Positions 51,793-60,886 of a stretch of 64,000 nucleotides of DNA are shown here, in pieces. The DNA lies in the NCBI RefSeq assembly GCF_016592575.1, contig NZ_AP017470.1:1-64000 (forward strand), in the 5' to 3' direction. The notes under the pieces were generated by a model that had not been told where the DNA came from, made no database searches, and saw nothing but the letters and a program-made list of their open reading frames with translations. The DNA is from Thermotomaculum hydrothermale. GTDB lineage: Bacteria > Acidobacteriota > Holophagae > Thermotomaculales > Thermotomaculaceae. Within the stretch, counting starts at the first letter, position 1, and each line of letters opens with the position of its first letter. Both the position numbers and the translations under genes were made by a program.

Positions 51793-52825
51793 TTATCCCT
51801 CCTCCAACAACCATATCGTTATCTGAAAAACATACAAGCAATTGCCCTGGCGCAACCCCTCTTACGGGGTTTTCAAACTCAAACATATACTCATTTTCTC
51901 TTATATTTTCAACATTTGCAAGGATTTGCGGTTTTTGATTGTATCTTATTGAAGCGGAAAGTTTGCCCTTAAACTCTCCTATAAGGTTGAAATTTCTCAC
52001 TTTTACCCTTGTTTTTTTAAGGTATTCTTTCTCTCCAACAAAAACAGTGTTTGTTTTAAAGTCAAGTTTAACAACATAAAGCGGATTTTTCCAGGAAATC
52101 CCCAACCCCTTTCTCTGTCCAATTGTGTAATATGCAAGCCCTTTATGATAGCCTAAAATTGCCCCGTTTATATGTTTAATCATACCCGCTTTTAAAGGTA
52201 TTTTCCCAGCTGCAAACTCTCCAGGTTTTTTACCCCCAGTAAAGCATAACTCCTGGCTTTCCTTTTTCTCTGCAACATTTAATCCCCTTTCCCTTGCAAT
52301 CTCTCTTACCTTTTCCTTTGTCAATTCTCCAAGGGGGAAGTAAAGTTTTTCAATATGATGCTTTTTTACCATTGATAAAAAGTATGTCTGGTCTTTATCC
52401 CTGTCTAACCCCCTGTAAAGAAAGCCGTCTTTTTGCCTTGCGTAATGCCCTGTGGCTAAATAGTCAAACCCGTTTTCAATTGCATAGTCAACTAAAAAGC
52501 CTATCTTTAAAAACCTGTTGCACCACCCACAGGGGTTTGGGGTAATTCCAAGGTAGTATAAATCTAGGAAAGGCTGAACTATCTTTCTTTCAAACTCTTT
52601 TTCCATGTGTATAACGCGGTGTTTAATTCCAAGTGAATTGCATAATTCCCTTGCATCTTCAACATCGTTGCTTGAACAGCATATCTTTAAATTACACCTT
52701 GCTGTTTCAATATCTGAGTGAAAAACAAGGGTAACCCCTTCAACTAAAAAGCCTTTATCTTTTAAAAGGTGGGCTGAAACCCCTGAATCAACCCCCCCAC
52801 TCATTGCAAGAAGTACTTTTTTCAT
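51782..52825 (-). CDS. mnmA: tRNA-specific 2-thiouridylase MnmA
   Basis: Inserts sulfur at U34 of tRNA-Lys, -Glu and -Gln. The 347-residue protein has the PP-loop AMSGGVDSGV near residue 7. The catalytic cysteines are in NPCGWCNRF near 97 and QELCFTGG near 188. The IGQRKGLGI segment near 226 and the C-terminal beta-barrel PVRGVAPGQLLV near 321 are typical. The N-terminal KICCSSNDVEDA is a recognised variant insertion. It is upstream of the TPR gene on the same strand. Confidence 0.93.
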   Translation of the reverse strand: MKKVLLAMSGGVDSGVSAHLLKDKGFLVEGVTLVFHSDIETARCNLKICCSSNDVEDARELCNSLGIKHRVIHMEKEFERKIVQPFLDLYYLGITPNPCGWCNRFLKIGFLVDYAIENGFDYLATGHYARQKDGFLYRGLDRDKDQTYFLSMVKKHHIEKLYFPLGELTKEKVREIARERGLNVAEKKESQELCFTGGKKPGEFAAGKIPLKAGMIKHINGAILGYHKGLAYYTIGQRKGLGISWKNPLYVVKLDFKTNTVFVGEKEYLKKTRVKVRNFNLIGEFKGKLSASIRYNQKPQILANVENIRENEYMFEFENPVRGVAPGQLLVCFSDNDMVVGGGIIEG

Positions 52826-52930
52826 ATAAAACCCCTTCTATTTACCGAATAATTTTAGCATAGAAAAAAATATGCTTTCTTAAATCTTTGATTTTTAAAA
52901 TAGGTTATAATTATAAAAAAAGGGGGTTAA

Positions 52931-53140
52931 ATGCATCCATTAAAACTTGTTTTAGTTGGGTTATCTTTGTTGCTTTTTTATCACGCCTTTAACGGAGTTA
53001 AAAAAGGCACAATTTATGTAAAGGGTGGTTATGTGAACCGTTACGAAAGTCCTTTCTGGTTCTGGGTAAATGTAATTTCTGTTGTAATTGTTGGCATCGT
53101 TCTTTTAGTCTATAGTTTTATAGCAAAAGTCCAGGGTTAA
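52931..53140 (+). CDS. Small two-helix membrane protein
   Basis: 69 residues with hydrophobic segments at about 5-20 and 43-64 and a short polar loop between them containing YVNRYESPFWFW. A purine-rich AAAAAAGGGGG site precedes ATG 52931, and a TATAAT box is at 52906-52911. It is convergent with mazG. I do not recognise a family. Confidence 0.6.
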   Translation: MHPLKLVLVGLSLLLFYHAFNGVKKGTIYVKGGYVNRYESPFWFWVNVISVVIVGIVLLVYSFIAKVQG

Positions 53141-53141
53141 C

Positions 53142-53900
53142 CTATTCTTTTTCCTTTGCTTCCTGCCAGAGTTTTTCCATTTCCTCTAAAGATGAATTGT
53201 AAATATCGGTATTTTTTTCAATATGATTAAATCTCTTCATAAACTTTTTGTTTGTCTCCCTTAATGCGTCTTCAGGGTCTATTTCGTATTTTCTTGAAAT
53301 TTGAGCAATTGTGAAAAGTATATCCCCTATCTCCTCTTTGATTTTTTTTCTATCCCCGCTTTCCCTTGCCTTTTCAAACTCCTTCCATTCCTCTTTGAAT
53401 TTTTCTATAACTTCATCAGGTGTTTTCCAATCAAATCCTATCCTTGATGTTTTAACACCAATTTGAAAGGCTACCTGAAGCGCTGGGAGATTTTTTGCAA
53501 TTCCTGAAAGAAAGCCTTTTTCCTTCTTCTTTTCCCTTTCCTTTGCCTTTATCTTCTCCCAGTTTTCAAGCACCTCTTCAGTTGAATTTACTTTATCATT
53601 CCCAAAAACATGGGGGTGCCTTCTAATCATTTTCTCGTTTATTGTTTTTATAACATCCTCTATGTTAAATTTCCCGCATTCTTCAGTAATCCTTGATTGG
53701 AAAACTATCTGCAAGAGTAAATCCCCCAATTCTTCTTTCAATTTTGAGTAATCCTTTTCGTCAATTGCATCAACTGTTTCGTATGCTTCTTCAATTAGAA
53801 AGGATTTTAAGGTTTCAAGTGTCTGTTTTCTATCCCATGGGCATCCGTTTTCGCTTCTAAGTTTTGCCATTATCTCCACAAGCCTGTCAAACTCTTTCAT
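53142..53900 (-). CDS. mazG: Nucleoside triphosphate pyrophosphohydrolase MazG
   Basis: Hydrolyses (d)NTPs to monophosphates and pyrophosphate, house-cleaning the pool. The 252-residue protein contains two MazG domains. The first has the CPWDRKQTLETLKSFLIEE start near 20 and the EExxE...ExxD metal motif (KLKEELGDLLLQIVF near 54). The second repeats it (KIKEEIGDILFTIAQIS near 188). It starts 9 bp after lpd on the same strand. Confidence 0.93.
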   Translation of the reverse strand: MKEFDRLVEIMAKLRSENGCPWDRKQTLETLKSFLIEEAYETVDAIDEKDYSKLKEELGDLLLQIVFQSRITEECGKFNIEDVIKTINEKMIRRHPHVFGNDKVNSTEEVLENWEKIKAKEREKKKEKGFLSGIAKNLPALQVAFQIGVKTSRIGFDWKTPDEVIEKFKEEWKEFEKARESGDRKKIKEEIGDILFTIAQISRKYEIDPEDALRETNKKFMKRFNHIEKNTDIYNSSLEEMEKLWQEAKEKE

Positions 53901-53909
53901 TTTCTCTCC

Positions 53910-55277
53910 TTAAATGTGGATTGAGTATCCTGCGGCAATGTGAAATGCCTCCATTAAACTTTCTGAAACTGTTGGATGCGGGTGTATTACCCTGCTTAAC
54001 TCTTCAACATTCATTCCCTTTGAAATTGCAACTGCACACTCTGAAATCAACTCTGAAGCGTTTGCCCCAACAATGTGAACACCTAACAACTTTTCATTAT
54101 TTTTCTGATAAACAACCTTAACAAAACCGTTTTTAACCCCTTCTATGTATGCCTTTCCGTTTGCTGTAAATGGAAATTTTGCCTCTTCAGCATCAATCCC
54201 TTTTTCTTTTGCATCATCTAAACTCATTCCAACAAAAGCCGCCTCAGGGTAAGAGTAAACAACTCCTGGGCAGGATAGGTATATGTTTTTATTGTCTTCA
54301 ATCTTAAGTATGTGGTTTACAGCCTTAATCCCTTCCCTTGATGCAAGGTGGGCAAGCCTTGGAGTGTCAATTACATCGCCAATTGCATAAATTGCTTTTA
54401 CATCTGTTTCAAGGTTTTCATTAACCCTTATATGCCCTTTTTCAAGAACAATGTCTGTGTTGTGAAGGTTTAACCCTGAAGTATTAGGCTTCCTTCCAAC
54501 AGCAAGGAGTACCTTTTCAACTTCAATGCTTTCTCTTTCCCCGTTTAGTTCATATTCAACAACCCCGTTTTTTGCTGACAATACCTTTGCATCTGTTAAA
54601 ACCCTTACCTTTTGTTTTTTCAATTCTGATTTTAATATTTCTGCAGTCTCGCTATCCATTCCGGGGATTAGTTGAGGCATTAACTCTAAAACTGTAACTT
54701 TTACACCAAATGCAGAGAGTATGCTTGCAAATTCAACCCCTATAACACCTCCGCCAATGATTGCTATTGATTCAGGCAATTTGTCAAATGAAAGGGCTTC
54801 AGTTGATGAAATTACAAAATCCCCGTCAAAGGTTATGTGTGGGAGTTCAGCAGGCTTTGACCCTGTTGCTATAATGCAGTTTTCAAACTCTATTTCTTCT
54901 CCGTTTACCTCAATTGTTGTATTGTCTTTAAATGACGCTGTTCCTTTTATTACTTCAATGTTGTTGTTTTTCATTAACAGTTCAACACCTTTGGTGAGCT
55001 TTGTAACTATCCTGTCTTTTCTCTTTGATGCTTTTTGGAAATCAAAGGAAAAATCTTTAACCTCTATCCCCAACTCCTTCATAAACTTAATCTTTCTCAA
55101 ATACTTTGCAGTTTCAATGTAAGCCTTTGTGGGAATACAGCCTATGTTTAAACATGTTCCCCCTAACCTATCTCCCTTTTCAACTATTGCTGTTTTTAAT
55201 CCGTTTTTTGCTGCGTAAATTGCAGCCACATAGCCGCCAGGCCCTGCCCCAATTATTACAATATCGTAATTTGCCAT
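53910..55277 (-). CDS. lpdA: Dihydrolipoyl dehydrogenase
   Basis: FAD enzyme of about 455 residues that reoxidises lipoamide with NAD. The FAD-binding DIVIIGAGPGGYVAAIYAA is at the N-terminus, and the redox disulfide GGTCLNIGCIPTK is near 38. The NAD-binding IAIIGGGVIGVEFASI is near 172, the second FAD motif AIYAIGDVI near 300, and the catalytic His-Glu HPHPTVSESLMEA near 435. ATG 55277 follows AAGGAG; the longer frame to 55334 lacks such support. No E1 or E2 genes of a dehydrogenase complex and no glycine-cleavage genes are adjacent. Confidence 0.95.
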   Translation of the reverse strand: MANYDIVIIGAGPGGYVAAIYAAKNGLKTAIVEKGDRLGGTCLNIGCIPTKAYIETAKYLRKIKFMKELGIEVKDFSFDFQKASKRKDRIVTKLTKGVELLMKNNNIEVIKGTASFKDNTTIEVNGEEIEFENCIIATGSKPAELPHITFDGDFVISSTEALSFDKLPESIAIIGGGVIGVEFASILSAFGVKVTVLELMPQLIPGMDSETAEILKSELKKQKVRVLTDAKVLSAKNGVVEYELNGERESIEVEKVLLAVGRKPNTSGLNLHNTDIVLEKGHIRVNENLETDVKAIYAIGDVIDTPRLAHLASREGIKAVNHILKIEDNKNIYLSCPGVVYSYPEAAFVGMSLDDAKEKGIDAEEAKFPFTANGKAYIEGVKNGFVKVVYQKNNEKLLGVHIVGANASELISECAVAISKGMNVEELSRVIHPHPTVSESLMEAFHIAAGYSIHI

Positions 55278-55410
55278 AAAAAACTCCTTAGAATTAAATT
55301 CATTTCCCTTAAAATATACTTTAATTTTTTCCATAAAAAAACTTAAATTTAACTTTTTTGGTTTAAAATAACCATATATCTAATATAATTGCAAATAGAG
55401 GAGGAGGATT

Positions 55411-55680
55411 ATGCCTAACCCATTAAAGAAGGCATCAAGAAATGCGCCAGGCAAATATTATGTTGATAGAACTTTATGCACAATGTGTCAGGTGTGCGTG
55501 TCAATGGGAGAGGGTTACTTTGAAATAGACTGGGACGAAGAAACAGCCTATGTTACAAGCCAGCCTGACGGAAAGTTTGGAGAAATGGCAGTCAGGGAGG
55601 CAATGCTTTCCTGTCCCGAAAATGCAATTGGAGACGATGGAGACAAGGTTGAACAAAAGAGGAGGGAATTAGATGAATAG
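55411..55680 (+). CDS. Single-cluster ferredoxin
   Basis: An 89-residue electron carrier with C-x2-C-x2-C (LCTMCQVCVSMG near residue 23) and the remote SCPENAI cysteine near 69. This suits one [4Fe-4S] cluster of the Fer4 single-cluster type. The C-terminus is acidic and charged. An AGGAGGAGG site precedes the ATG and a TATAAT-like box lies about 30 bp upstream. It overlaps the next gene by 8 bp. Confidence 0.88.
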   Translation: MPNPLKKASRNAPGKYYVDRTLCTMCQVCVSMGEGYFEIDWDEETAYVTSQPDGKFGEMAVREAMLSCPENAIGDDGDKVEQKRRELDE

Positions 55681-55885
55681 TTTAATTTTTCATGTGCTTC
55701 AAATGACATTCTTTGTTTTTATTATCTTTTTTGGTTTTAACTTTATGTATGAAGGGTTTGGTTCTTCAAGTTATTTCCCTGAAGAATTGAGGATTGACAA
55801 AGAAACAGCAAAAAAGATTGGTATTTTCTTTTCTATTTTAGGTGCTGTTTTGGTTGTTTTAAAGCTTATTTTTCTTTCAATGTGA
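55673..55885 (+). CDS. Small two-helix membrane protein downstream of ferredoxin
   Basis: 70 residues with hydrophobic helices at about 4-25 and 47-69. The amphipathic linker carries FGSSSYFPEELRIDKETAKK. The gene is tightly overlapped with ferredoxin and with yraN, so it is very probably expressed. I do not recognise a characterised family. Confidence 0.65.
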   Translation: MNSLIFHVLQMTFFVFIIFFGFNFMYEGFGSSSYFPEELRIDKETAKKIGIFFSILGAVLVVLKLIFLSM

Positions 55886-56220
55886 GATTAAAGGGTTTTC
55901 TCTGGGAAAAAGTTTCAGCAGTTTACCTTTTTTTAAAAGGGTTTAAAATATTAGAGTTTAATTATAGAACAAGGTTTGGCGAGATAGATATAGTTTGCAG
56001 GGATAAAGATTCTATTGTATTTGTTGAGGTAAAGTATAGAAAGTCAGAAAAATTTGGCAGGGCGGAGGAATTTGTTACAGAATCTAAGAGGAAGAAAATT
56101 ATAATGGCTGCAAAGCAGTATGTAGTTGAGAAAAACATAGACACAAATATAAGGTTTGATGTTGTGGCAATAAATGGATTTAAAATAAATCACATAAAAA
56201 ATGCTTTTGAAGGAGAATAA
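55882..56220 (+). CDS. yraN: YraN-family (UPF0102) nuclease-like protein
   Basis: A 112-residue protein with a restriction-endonuclease-like core: NYRTRFGEIDIVCRDKDSIV near residue 26 and VFVEVKYRKSEKFG near 46, giving the E-x-D...E-x-K type active site. RKKIIMAAKQYV follows. The in vivo role is unknown; a link to DNA uptake or Holliday processing has been suggested for relatives. GTG 55882 overlaps the preceding stop. Confidence 0.87.
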   Translation: MRLKGFLWEKVSAVYLFLKGFKILEFNYRTRFGEIDIVCRDKDSIVFVEVKYRKSEKFGRAEEFVTESKRKKIIMAAKQYVVEKNIDTNIRFDVVAINGFKINHIKNAFEGE

Positions 56221-56222
56221 CT

Positions 56223-57794
56223 ATGAAATTTGTTAAAAATGCAGTTGGCAGACTTATTCCAGAAGAGATAAACGGTAAAAAGGCTATCCCTTTTATGGGA
56301 AGGGGGAAGCACAAACCTTCTGGCAGAAAGGTTGGGCCTCCAATTCCCTCTGCTGCCGATTACAAGGCGGGGGACAAGCTTGTTGAATCAATTGATAAGG
56401 TTTTAGATAAACTTCCGTTAAGGGATGGTATGACAATTTCCTTTCACCACCATTTGAGAAACGGCGATGTTCTTGTAAACATGGTTGTGGATAAGATTGC
56501 TGAAAGGGGAATAAAGGATATTACCCTTGCCCCAAGCGCACTTTTTCCCGTACACGAGCCTTTAATAAGACACATTAAAAGTGGAGTAATAGCAAATATT
56601 GAAGGCTCAATGAACGGCCCTATAGGTAAACTGTGTACAGCAGGAGGATTTAAGAAGACTGCAATTTTAAGAAGCCATGGGGGAAGGTACAGGGCAATTC
56701 AGGATGGGGATTTACACATTGATGTTGCATTTATTGCTGCACCAACAGCCGACGCTCACGGAAATGCAAACGGTTTGTACGGCCCATCTGCCTGCGGGCC
56801 TTTAGGATTTGCCCTTGCAGATTCCCTTTATGCAGACAATGTTGTTGTGGTTACCGACAACCTTGTTGATTTTCCATGCTATCCATGGGCTATTCAGGGT
56901 GGCAATGTTGATTATGTCGTAAAGATTGATTCATTAGGTGACCCCTCAAAGATTGTTTCAGGCACAACAAAGATTACCACTGTCCCCGATAGGTTAAAGA
57001 TTGCAAGCTGGGCTGCCCAACTTGTAAGGGATGCAGGCCTTTTAGACGAGCCAAATTTTTCCTTCCAGGCTGGTGCAGGGGGCATGTCTCTTGCATTTGT
57101 GAAGTATTTAGGGGAACACATGAGGGAGAAAAACTGCGTTGCCGCATTTGCAAGGGGCGGTTCAACAGGGCTTCTTGTTGAACTTTTGAAAGAGGGGCTT
57201 GTAAAGTTTATACTTGACGGCCAGTCATTTGATTTAGAGGGGGTAAAATCCCTTGCAGAAAATCCAAACCACATTGATACAAACCCGTTTGTTTCATACT
57301 GCTATCACACAAAAGGGTGTTTTGCTTCAATGGTCAAGGTTGCTGTTTTAGGTGCAACTGAAATTGACCTAAACTTTAATGTAAATGTAAACACCCATTC
57401 AGACGGATGGTTGCTTCACGGAATAGGCGGTTTTCAGGATACAACAGACTCATATATGACTATAATCACCGCACCACTTGTAAGAAAGACAAACCCAATT
57501 GTTGTTGACTCTGTTTACACTGTAACAGCACCTGGAGAGGCAATTGATGTTTTAGTTACAGAGTATGGAATTGCTATAAATCCCAACAGGCAGGATTTAA
57601 TTGACAGGCTTAAAAATTCAACCCTTCCCATTGTCCCAATTGAACAGTTAAGAGAGAAGGCACTTGAAATTGTTGGAGGCAAAGTGCCGCCAAAACCTGA
57701 AACAACAGACAGGGTTGTTGCCGCTATTGAATGGAGAGACGGCACAGTAATTGATGTTGTAAGGCAACTTGTTGTTGATGGGGATGAAGTATGA
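56223..57794 (+). CDS. Citrate lyase alpha subunit-like CoA-transferase (CitF family)
   Basis: A 523-residue protein of CitF length and pattern: ISFHHHLRNGD near residue 76, SALFPVHEPLIRHI near 106, GGRYRAIQDGDLHIDVAFIAAP near 155, and GEAIDVLVTEYGIAINP near 440. CitF swaps acetyl for citrate on the acyl-carrier subunit. The partners CitD and CitE and the prosthetic-group genes are absent from the window, so it may act as a stand-alone CoA-transferase. It overlaps ychF by 4 bases. Confidence 0.82.
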   Translation: MKFVKNAVGRLIPEEINGKKAIPFMGRGKHKPSGRKVGPPIPSAADYKAGDKLVESIDKVLDKLPLRDGMTISFHHHLRNGDVLVNMVVDKIAERGIKDITLAPSALFPVHEPLIRHIKSGVIANIEGSMNGPIGKLCTAGGFKKTAILRSHGGRYRAIQDGDLHIDVAFIAAPTADAHGNANGLYGPSACGPLGFALADSLYADNVVVVTDNLVDFPCYPWAIQGGNVDYVVKIDSLGDPSKIVSGTTKITTVPDRLKIASWAAQLVRDAGLLDEPNFSFQAGAGGMSLAFVKYLGEHMREKNCVAAFARGGSTGLLVELLKEGLVKFILDGQSFDLEGVKSLAENPNHIDTNPFVSYCYHTKGCFASMVKVAVLGATEIDLNFNVNVNTHSDGWLLHGIGGFQDTTDSYMTIITAPLVRKTNPIVVDSVYTVTAPGEAIDVLVTEYGIAINPNRQDLIDRLKNSTLPIVPIEQLREKALEIVGGKVPPKPETTDRVVAAIEWRDGTVIDVVRQLVVDGDEV

Positions 57795-58864
57795 AAATAG
57801 GTTTAATAGGATTAAAGCAAAGTGGTAAAACAACAATCTTCAACGCATTAACAGGACAGGAAGCGGAAACAGGGTTTGGTGCAAACAAATTGCAGGTAAA
57901 TATGGGCAATGTAAAGGTGCCTGATTCAAGGCTTGATACCTTAACTGAAATTTTTAATCCAAAGAGAAAGGTAAACGCAACTGTTGAATATGTTGATGTG
58001 GCAGGGGTTGAGGGAGAGGGCTCAATTGACCCTGCCCTTGTAAACCAGATTAAGGTGACAGATGCCCTTCTTGTTGTGGTAAGGGCTTTTCACGATGATG
58101 GTGTTTTCCACCCATTTAACACTGTTGACCCTATGAGGGATTTGCAGAATTTAATGGAAGAATTTATCATTTCAGACCAGGTAATTGTTGAAAATAGGCT
58201 GAAAAAGCTTGAAAAATCAGTTAAAAGTAAGAAAGACCCAAATGAGGTTAAGGAATACGAGGCTCTTTTAAAGATAAAAGATGCACTTGAAAACCTTACC
58301 CCTTTAAGGGAGATTGACATTGACCCTGTTGAGATGAAGATGTTAAGGGGTTTTCAGTTTTTAACCTTAAAGCCTGTTTTAGTTGTCTTTAATACCGATG
58401 AGGGTGACAATGGGGAAGAATACCTTGAAAAATTTAAAGAAGAGTATGGAGATAAAAAGGGAGTGAAGGCTGTTGCAATTAGCGGAAAGATTGAGGAAGA
58501 GATTTCAAGGCTTGAAGACGAAGACAAAGAGATGTTTATGGAAGAGTATGGAATTAAGACACTTGCAAGGGATTTGATAATAAGGGAATCCTATTCACTT
58601 TTAGGTTTAATCTCCTTCTTTACAGTTGGGGAAGACGAGTGCCGTGCCTGGACAATTAAAGACGGCACAAATGCCCAGAAGGCAGCGGGGGCAATACATT
58701 CTGATATTGAGAGGGGATTTATCAGGGCTGAGGTTGTTCATTACAACGATTTTATTCAGGAAAAGAGTCTTGTAAAGTGCAAAGAGAAGGGTTTATTAAG
58801 GCTTGAGGGAAAGGATTACATAGTTAAAGACGGGGATATAATTAACTTCAGGTTTAATGTGTAA
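57791..58864 (+). CDS. ychF: Redox-regulated ATPase YchF/OLA1-like
   Basis: A 357-residue Obg-family P-loop protein. It has G1 GLKQSGKTTIFNALTG near residue 7, the G3-like DVAGVEGEGS near 69, NTDE in place of the GTP-specific NKxD near 203 (consistent with ATP use), and a C-terminal TGS domain (ISFFTVGEDECRAWTIKDG near 278; IVKDGDIINFRF at the end). YchF binds ribosomes and is linked to stress responses. It is coupled to citF and followed 2 bp later by the ACBP gene. Confidence 0.92.
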   Translation: MKIGLIGLKQSGKTTIFNALTGQEAETGFGANKLQVNMGNVKVPDSRLDTLTEIFNPKRKVNATVEYVDVAGVEGEGSIDPALVNQIKVTDALLVVVRAFHDDGVFHPFNTVDPMRDLQNLMEEFIISDQVIVENRLKKLEKSVKSKKDPNEVKEYEALLKIKDALENLTPLREIDIDPVEMKMLRGFQFLTLKPVLVVFNTDEGDNGEEYLEKFKEEYGDKKGVKAVAISGKIEEEISRLEDEDKEMFMEEYGIKTLARDLIIRESYSLLGLISFFTVGEDECRAWTIKDGTNAQKAAGAIHSDIERGFIRAEVVHYNDFIQEKSLVKCKEKGLLRLEGKDYIVKDGDIINFRFNV

Positions 58865-58866
58865 AA

Positions 58867-59142
58867 ATGGAAGAATTGAAAAAACAATTTGAGGAAGCAA
58901 AGAAAAAGGTTTTTAACCTGAAACAAAAACCTGATAATGACACTTTGCTAAAACTTTATGCCCTTTATAAACAGGCGACAGAAGGTGACATTAGTGGAGA
59001 AAAACCATCAATCTGGGCAATGAAAGAGTATGCAAAGTTTGAAGCCTGGGAAAAATTAAAGGGTATCTCTAAAAAAGAGGCAATGCAGAAGTATATCTCA
59101 CTTGTTGAAGAGACGATTAAAAAATTCGGGGGAAAACCTTAA
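58867..59142 (+). CDS. Acyl-CoA-binding protein (ACBP)
   Basis: A 91-residue four-helix protein with all ACBP hallmarks: KLYALYKQATEGDISGEKPS near residue 29, then KFEAWEKLKGISKKEAMQKYI near 56 and a final VEETIKKFGG. The family binds long-chain acyl-CoA esters in the cytosol and is common in eukaryotes but patchy in bacteria. It follows ychF by 2 bp. The host also encodes the beta-oxidation operon at 7 kb, so acyl-CoA handling is coherent. Its stop overlaps the convergent DUF498 stop. Confidence 0.9.
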   Translation: MEELKKQFEEAKKKVFNLKQKPDNDTLLKLYALYKQATEGDISGEKPSIWAMKEYAKFEAWEKLKGISKKEAMQKYISLVEETIKKFGGKP

Positions 59143-59492
59143 CAGGTCAGGTGAATTAGAAAATTTGTTTTTGAAATATCAAAGCTTTCAAAGAGTTCTT
59201 TTAGTTGCTCTGTCTTTACTATTTTAATCTCAACTTTCCTCTTTTCTGCCTCTTTTAAAACATCTTTCGCTATTGGAAGGGCGCCGTAAAACCCCTTTGC
59301 AATAACAAGTGTTTGACAATCCCAGGGGATATTTTCCTCAATTGTTAAAGGGGTATGGCCATAATTTTTTTTGTACTTCCTTGAAGCATTTTTGTTCCTT
59401 ATTTTAATTTCCCCTTTTTCAATTACAATGTCTTCATTAAATTTTTTCCCGTCAATTACAATACTTCCAAAAGACAGGCTTTTAATCTTCAT
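59139..59492 (-). CDS. Mth938-like (DUF498) domain protein
   Basis: A 117-residue Mth938/NDUFAF3-type fold: FGSIVIDGKKFNEDIVI near residue 8, HTPLTIEENIPWDCQTLVIAKGFYGALP near 46, and a C-terminal helix before NFLIHLTC. Mitochondrial relatives help assemble complex I; bacterial roles are unclear. It forms a minus-strand pair with the DUF554 gene upstream and is convergent with the ACBP gene, the two sharing the 4-base TTAA. Confidence 0.82.
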   Translation of the reverse strand: MKIKSLSFGSIVIDGKKFNEDIVIEKGEIKIRNKNASRKYKKNYGHTPLTIEENIPWDCQTLVIAKGFYGALPIAKDVLKEAEKRKVEIKIVKTEQLKELFESFDISKTNFLIHLTC

Positions 59493-59507
59493 AACTATCC
59501 CCTCACT

Positions 59508-60182
59508 TTAAAAAAAGTATGCAAAAATAACTGCGTAAACAAGTGCTGGAAGCATATTTAAAACCTTAATCTTTTTTATTTCAAGAAGGTTTATCCCCAG
59601 CCCTAAAAGTAAAAGCCCGCCTACAGCGGTTAATTCATTGATAATTGGGGTGGTTAAAATGTGTTGCAGGTATGAGGCAAATAAAGTTAACCCCCCCTGA
59701 TAAATTAAAAGCGGTATTGCGGAAAACATTACCCCTATCCCCAAACTTGATGCAAGGGCAATTGAAGAAAACCCGTCAAGTGTTGATTTTGCTAAAAGCA
59801 AATCTGGAGAGCTTCCAAGCCCCTCCTGAATGCACCCTAAAATTGACATTGAGCCCATACAAAAAAGTAAAAAAGAAGTTATTAGCCCTTCTGTAAACTT
59901 TTCATTCTTTGATTTAATCCTTTTCTTTAACAATTCTGCAAGCCTTTCAGTTCTTTCTTCAATTTTTAGCAATTCCCCGGTAATTGAGCCTAAAATTATT
60001 GAAAACACCATAATTAAAAGGTTTTGAGTTTTTAACCCCATTTGTATTCCTATAAAAAGGGTAAGAAGCCCTATTCCCTGAAAAACTATTTTTACAATTC
60101 TATCAGGTAATTTTGAGTGAATAATAAGCCCAATTGATGACCCTATAATTACTGCAAAAAAGTTAACTATTGTCCCTATCAT
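59508..60182 (-). CDS. DUF554 family membrane protein
   Basis: A 224-residue protein with about seven membrane helices. The start IGTIVNFFAVIIGSSIGLIIH, the central GSITGELLKIEERTERLAELLK near 80 and FCMGSMSILGCIQEGLGS near 110 are characteristic of DUF554 (YdfK-like). The function is unknown. The ATG at 60182 has AAGGAAGGGG upstream. It precedes the Mth938-like gene in a two-gene transcript. Confidence 0.87.
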   Translation of the reverse strand: MIGTIVNFFAVIIGSSIGLIIHSKLPDRIVKIVFQGIGLLTLFIGIQMGLKTQNLLIMVFSIILGSITGELLKIEERTERLAELLKKRIKSKNEKFTEGLITSFLLFCMGSMSILGCIQEGLGSSPDLLLAKSTLDGFSSIALASSLGIGVMFSAIPLLIYQGGLTLFASYLQHILTTPIINELTAVGGLLLLGLGINLLEIKKIKVLNMLPALVYAVIFAYFF

Positions 60183-60314
60183 AACCCCTTCCTTTCAATG
60201 ATTTGTAATTTTATCAAAAACATCTTTTTTGCCAAAGCAGAACATAAATTTATTGATAAACAAGCGTTTAAAATATAAAATTGAACCACTTAAATTAATT
60301 TTAAGGAGTTGAAT

Positions 60315-60863
60315 ATGTTTAAGCTTGCAACTGTAATGCTACTTGTTTTTAATCTAACCTTAGGTACAAATTTGCCTGTGGTGAAATTAAGCGGAGACAA
60401 TGGTGCTCTTGTAAACGGGAAGCCTTTTTCAACAGAGATTATGAAGGGTAAAATGTGGCTTTTTTTCTATGTTGACCCTGATGTTAGAAAAAAGAACGAC
60501 GACTTTGTAAACAAAATAAAGGCTCAGCATTTTCCTAAGGATAAATTAGGCTCAATAGTGGTAATAAATATGGCTGCAACCTGGCTTCCAAACTTTGCTT
60601 TAAACAAGATTTTAAGGAATAAGCAGAAGGAATTTCCAGACACAATTTATGTAAAAGACTTTAAAAAGGTTTTTGTGAAAAAGTGGGGATTGAAGGATAA
60701 CGAGTACGATGTTTTACTTTTTGATAGAGATGGAAAACTTATCTATTACAAATTCGGGAAGATAAACGATACTGAAACTCAAAAGGTAATCAATTTAATA
60801 AAAAAGAATCTGGAAGAAAAGCCGGTGGAGCAAGAAAATACTTCTCAAAATAAAGAAAAATAA
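60315..60863 (+). CDS. YtfJ-like exported thioredoxin-fold protein
   Basis: About 182 residues with an N-terminal hydrophobic signal. The body resembles E. coli YtfJ: GKMWLFFYVDPDVRKKNDDF, AQHFPKDKLGSIVVINM, and the KKWGLKDNEYDVLLFDRDGKL segment. It has no CxxC motif, so it is not a redox thioredoxin. It probably resides in the periplasm; function unknown. ATG 60315 follows AAGGAG by 6 bases and is preferred to TTG 60309. Confidence 0.75.
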   Translation: MFKLATVMLLVFNLTLGTNLPVVKLSGDNGALVNGKPFSTEIMKGKMWLFFYVDPDVRKKNDDFVNKIKAQHFPKDKLGSIVVINMAATWLPNFALNKILRNKQKEFPDTIYVKDFKKVFVKKWGLKDNEYDVLLFDRDGKLIYYKFGKINDTETQKVINLIKKNLEEKPVEQENTSQNKEK

Positions 60864-60886
60864 TTTTAAAATAAAAAAAATTTTAA

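Noticed and set aside
59139-59142. Overlap of the ACBP and DUF498 genes as an annotation error
   Set aside because: The convergent stops share the palindromic TTAA, which is a legitimate arrangement, and both proteins have full family length.
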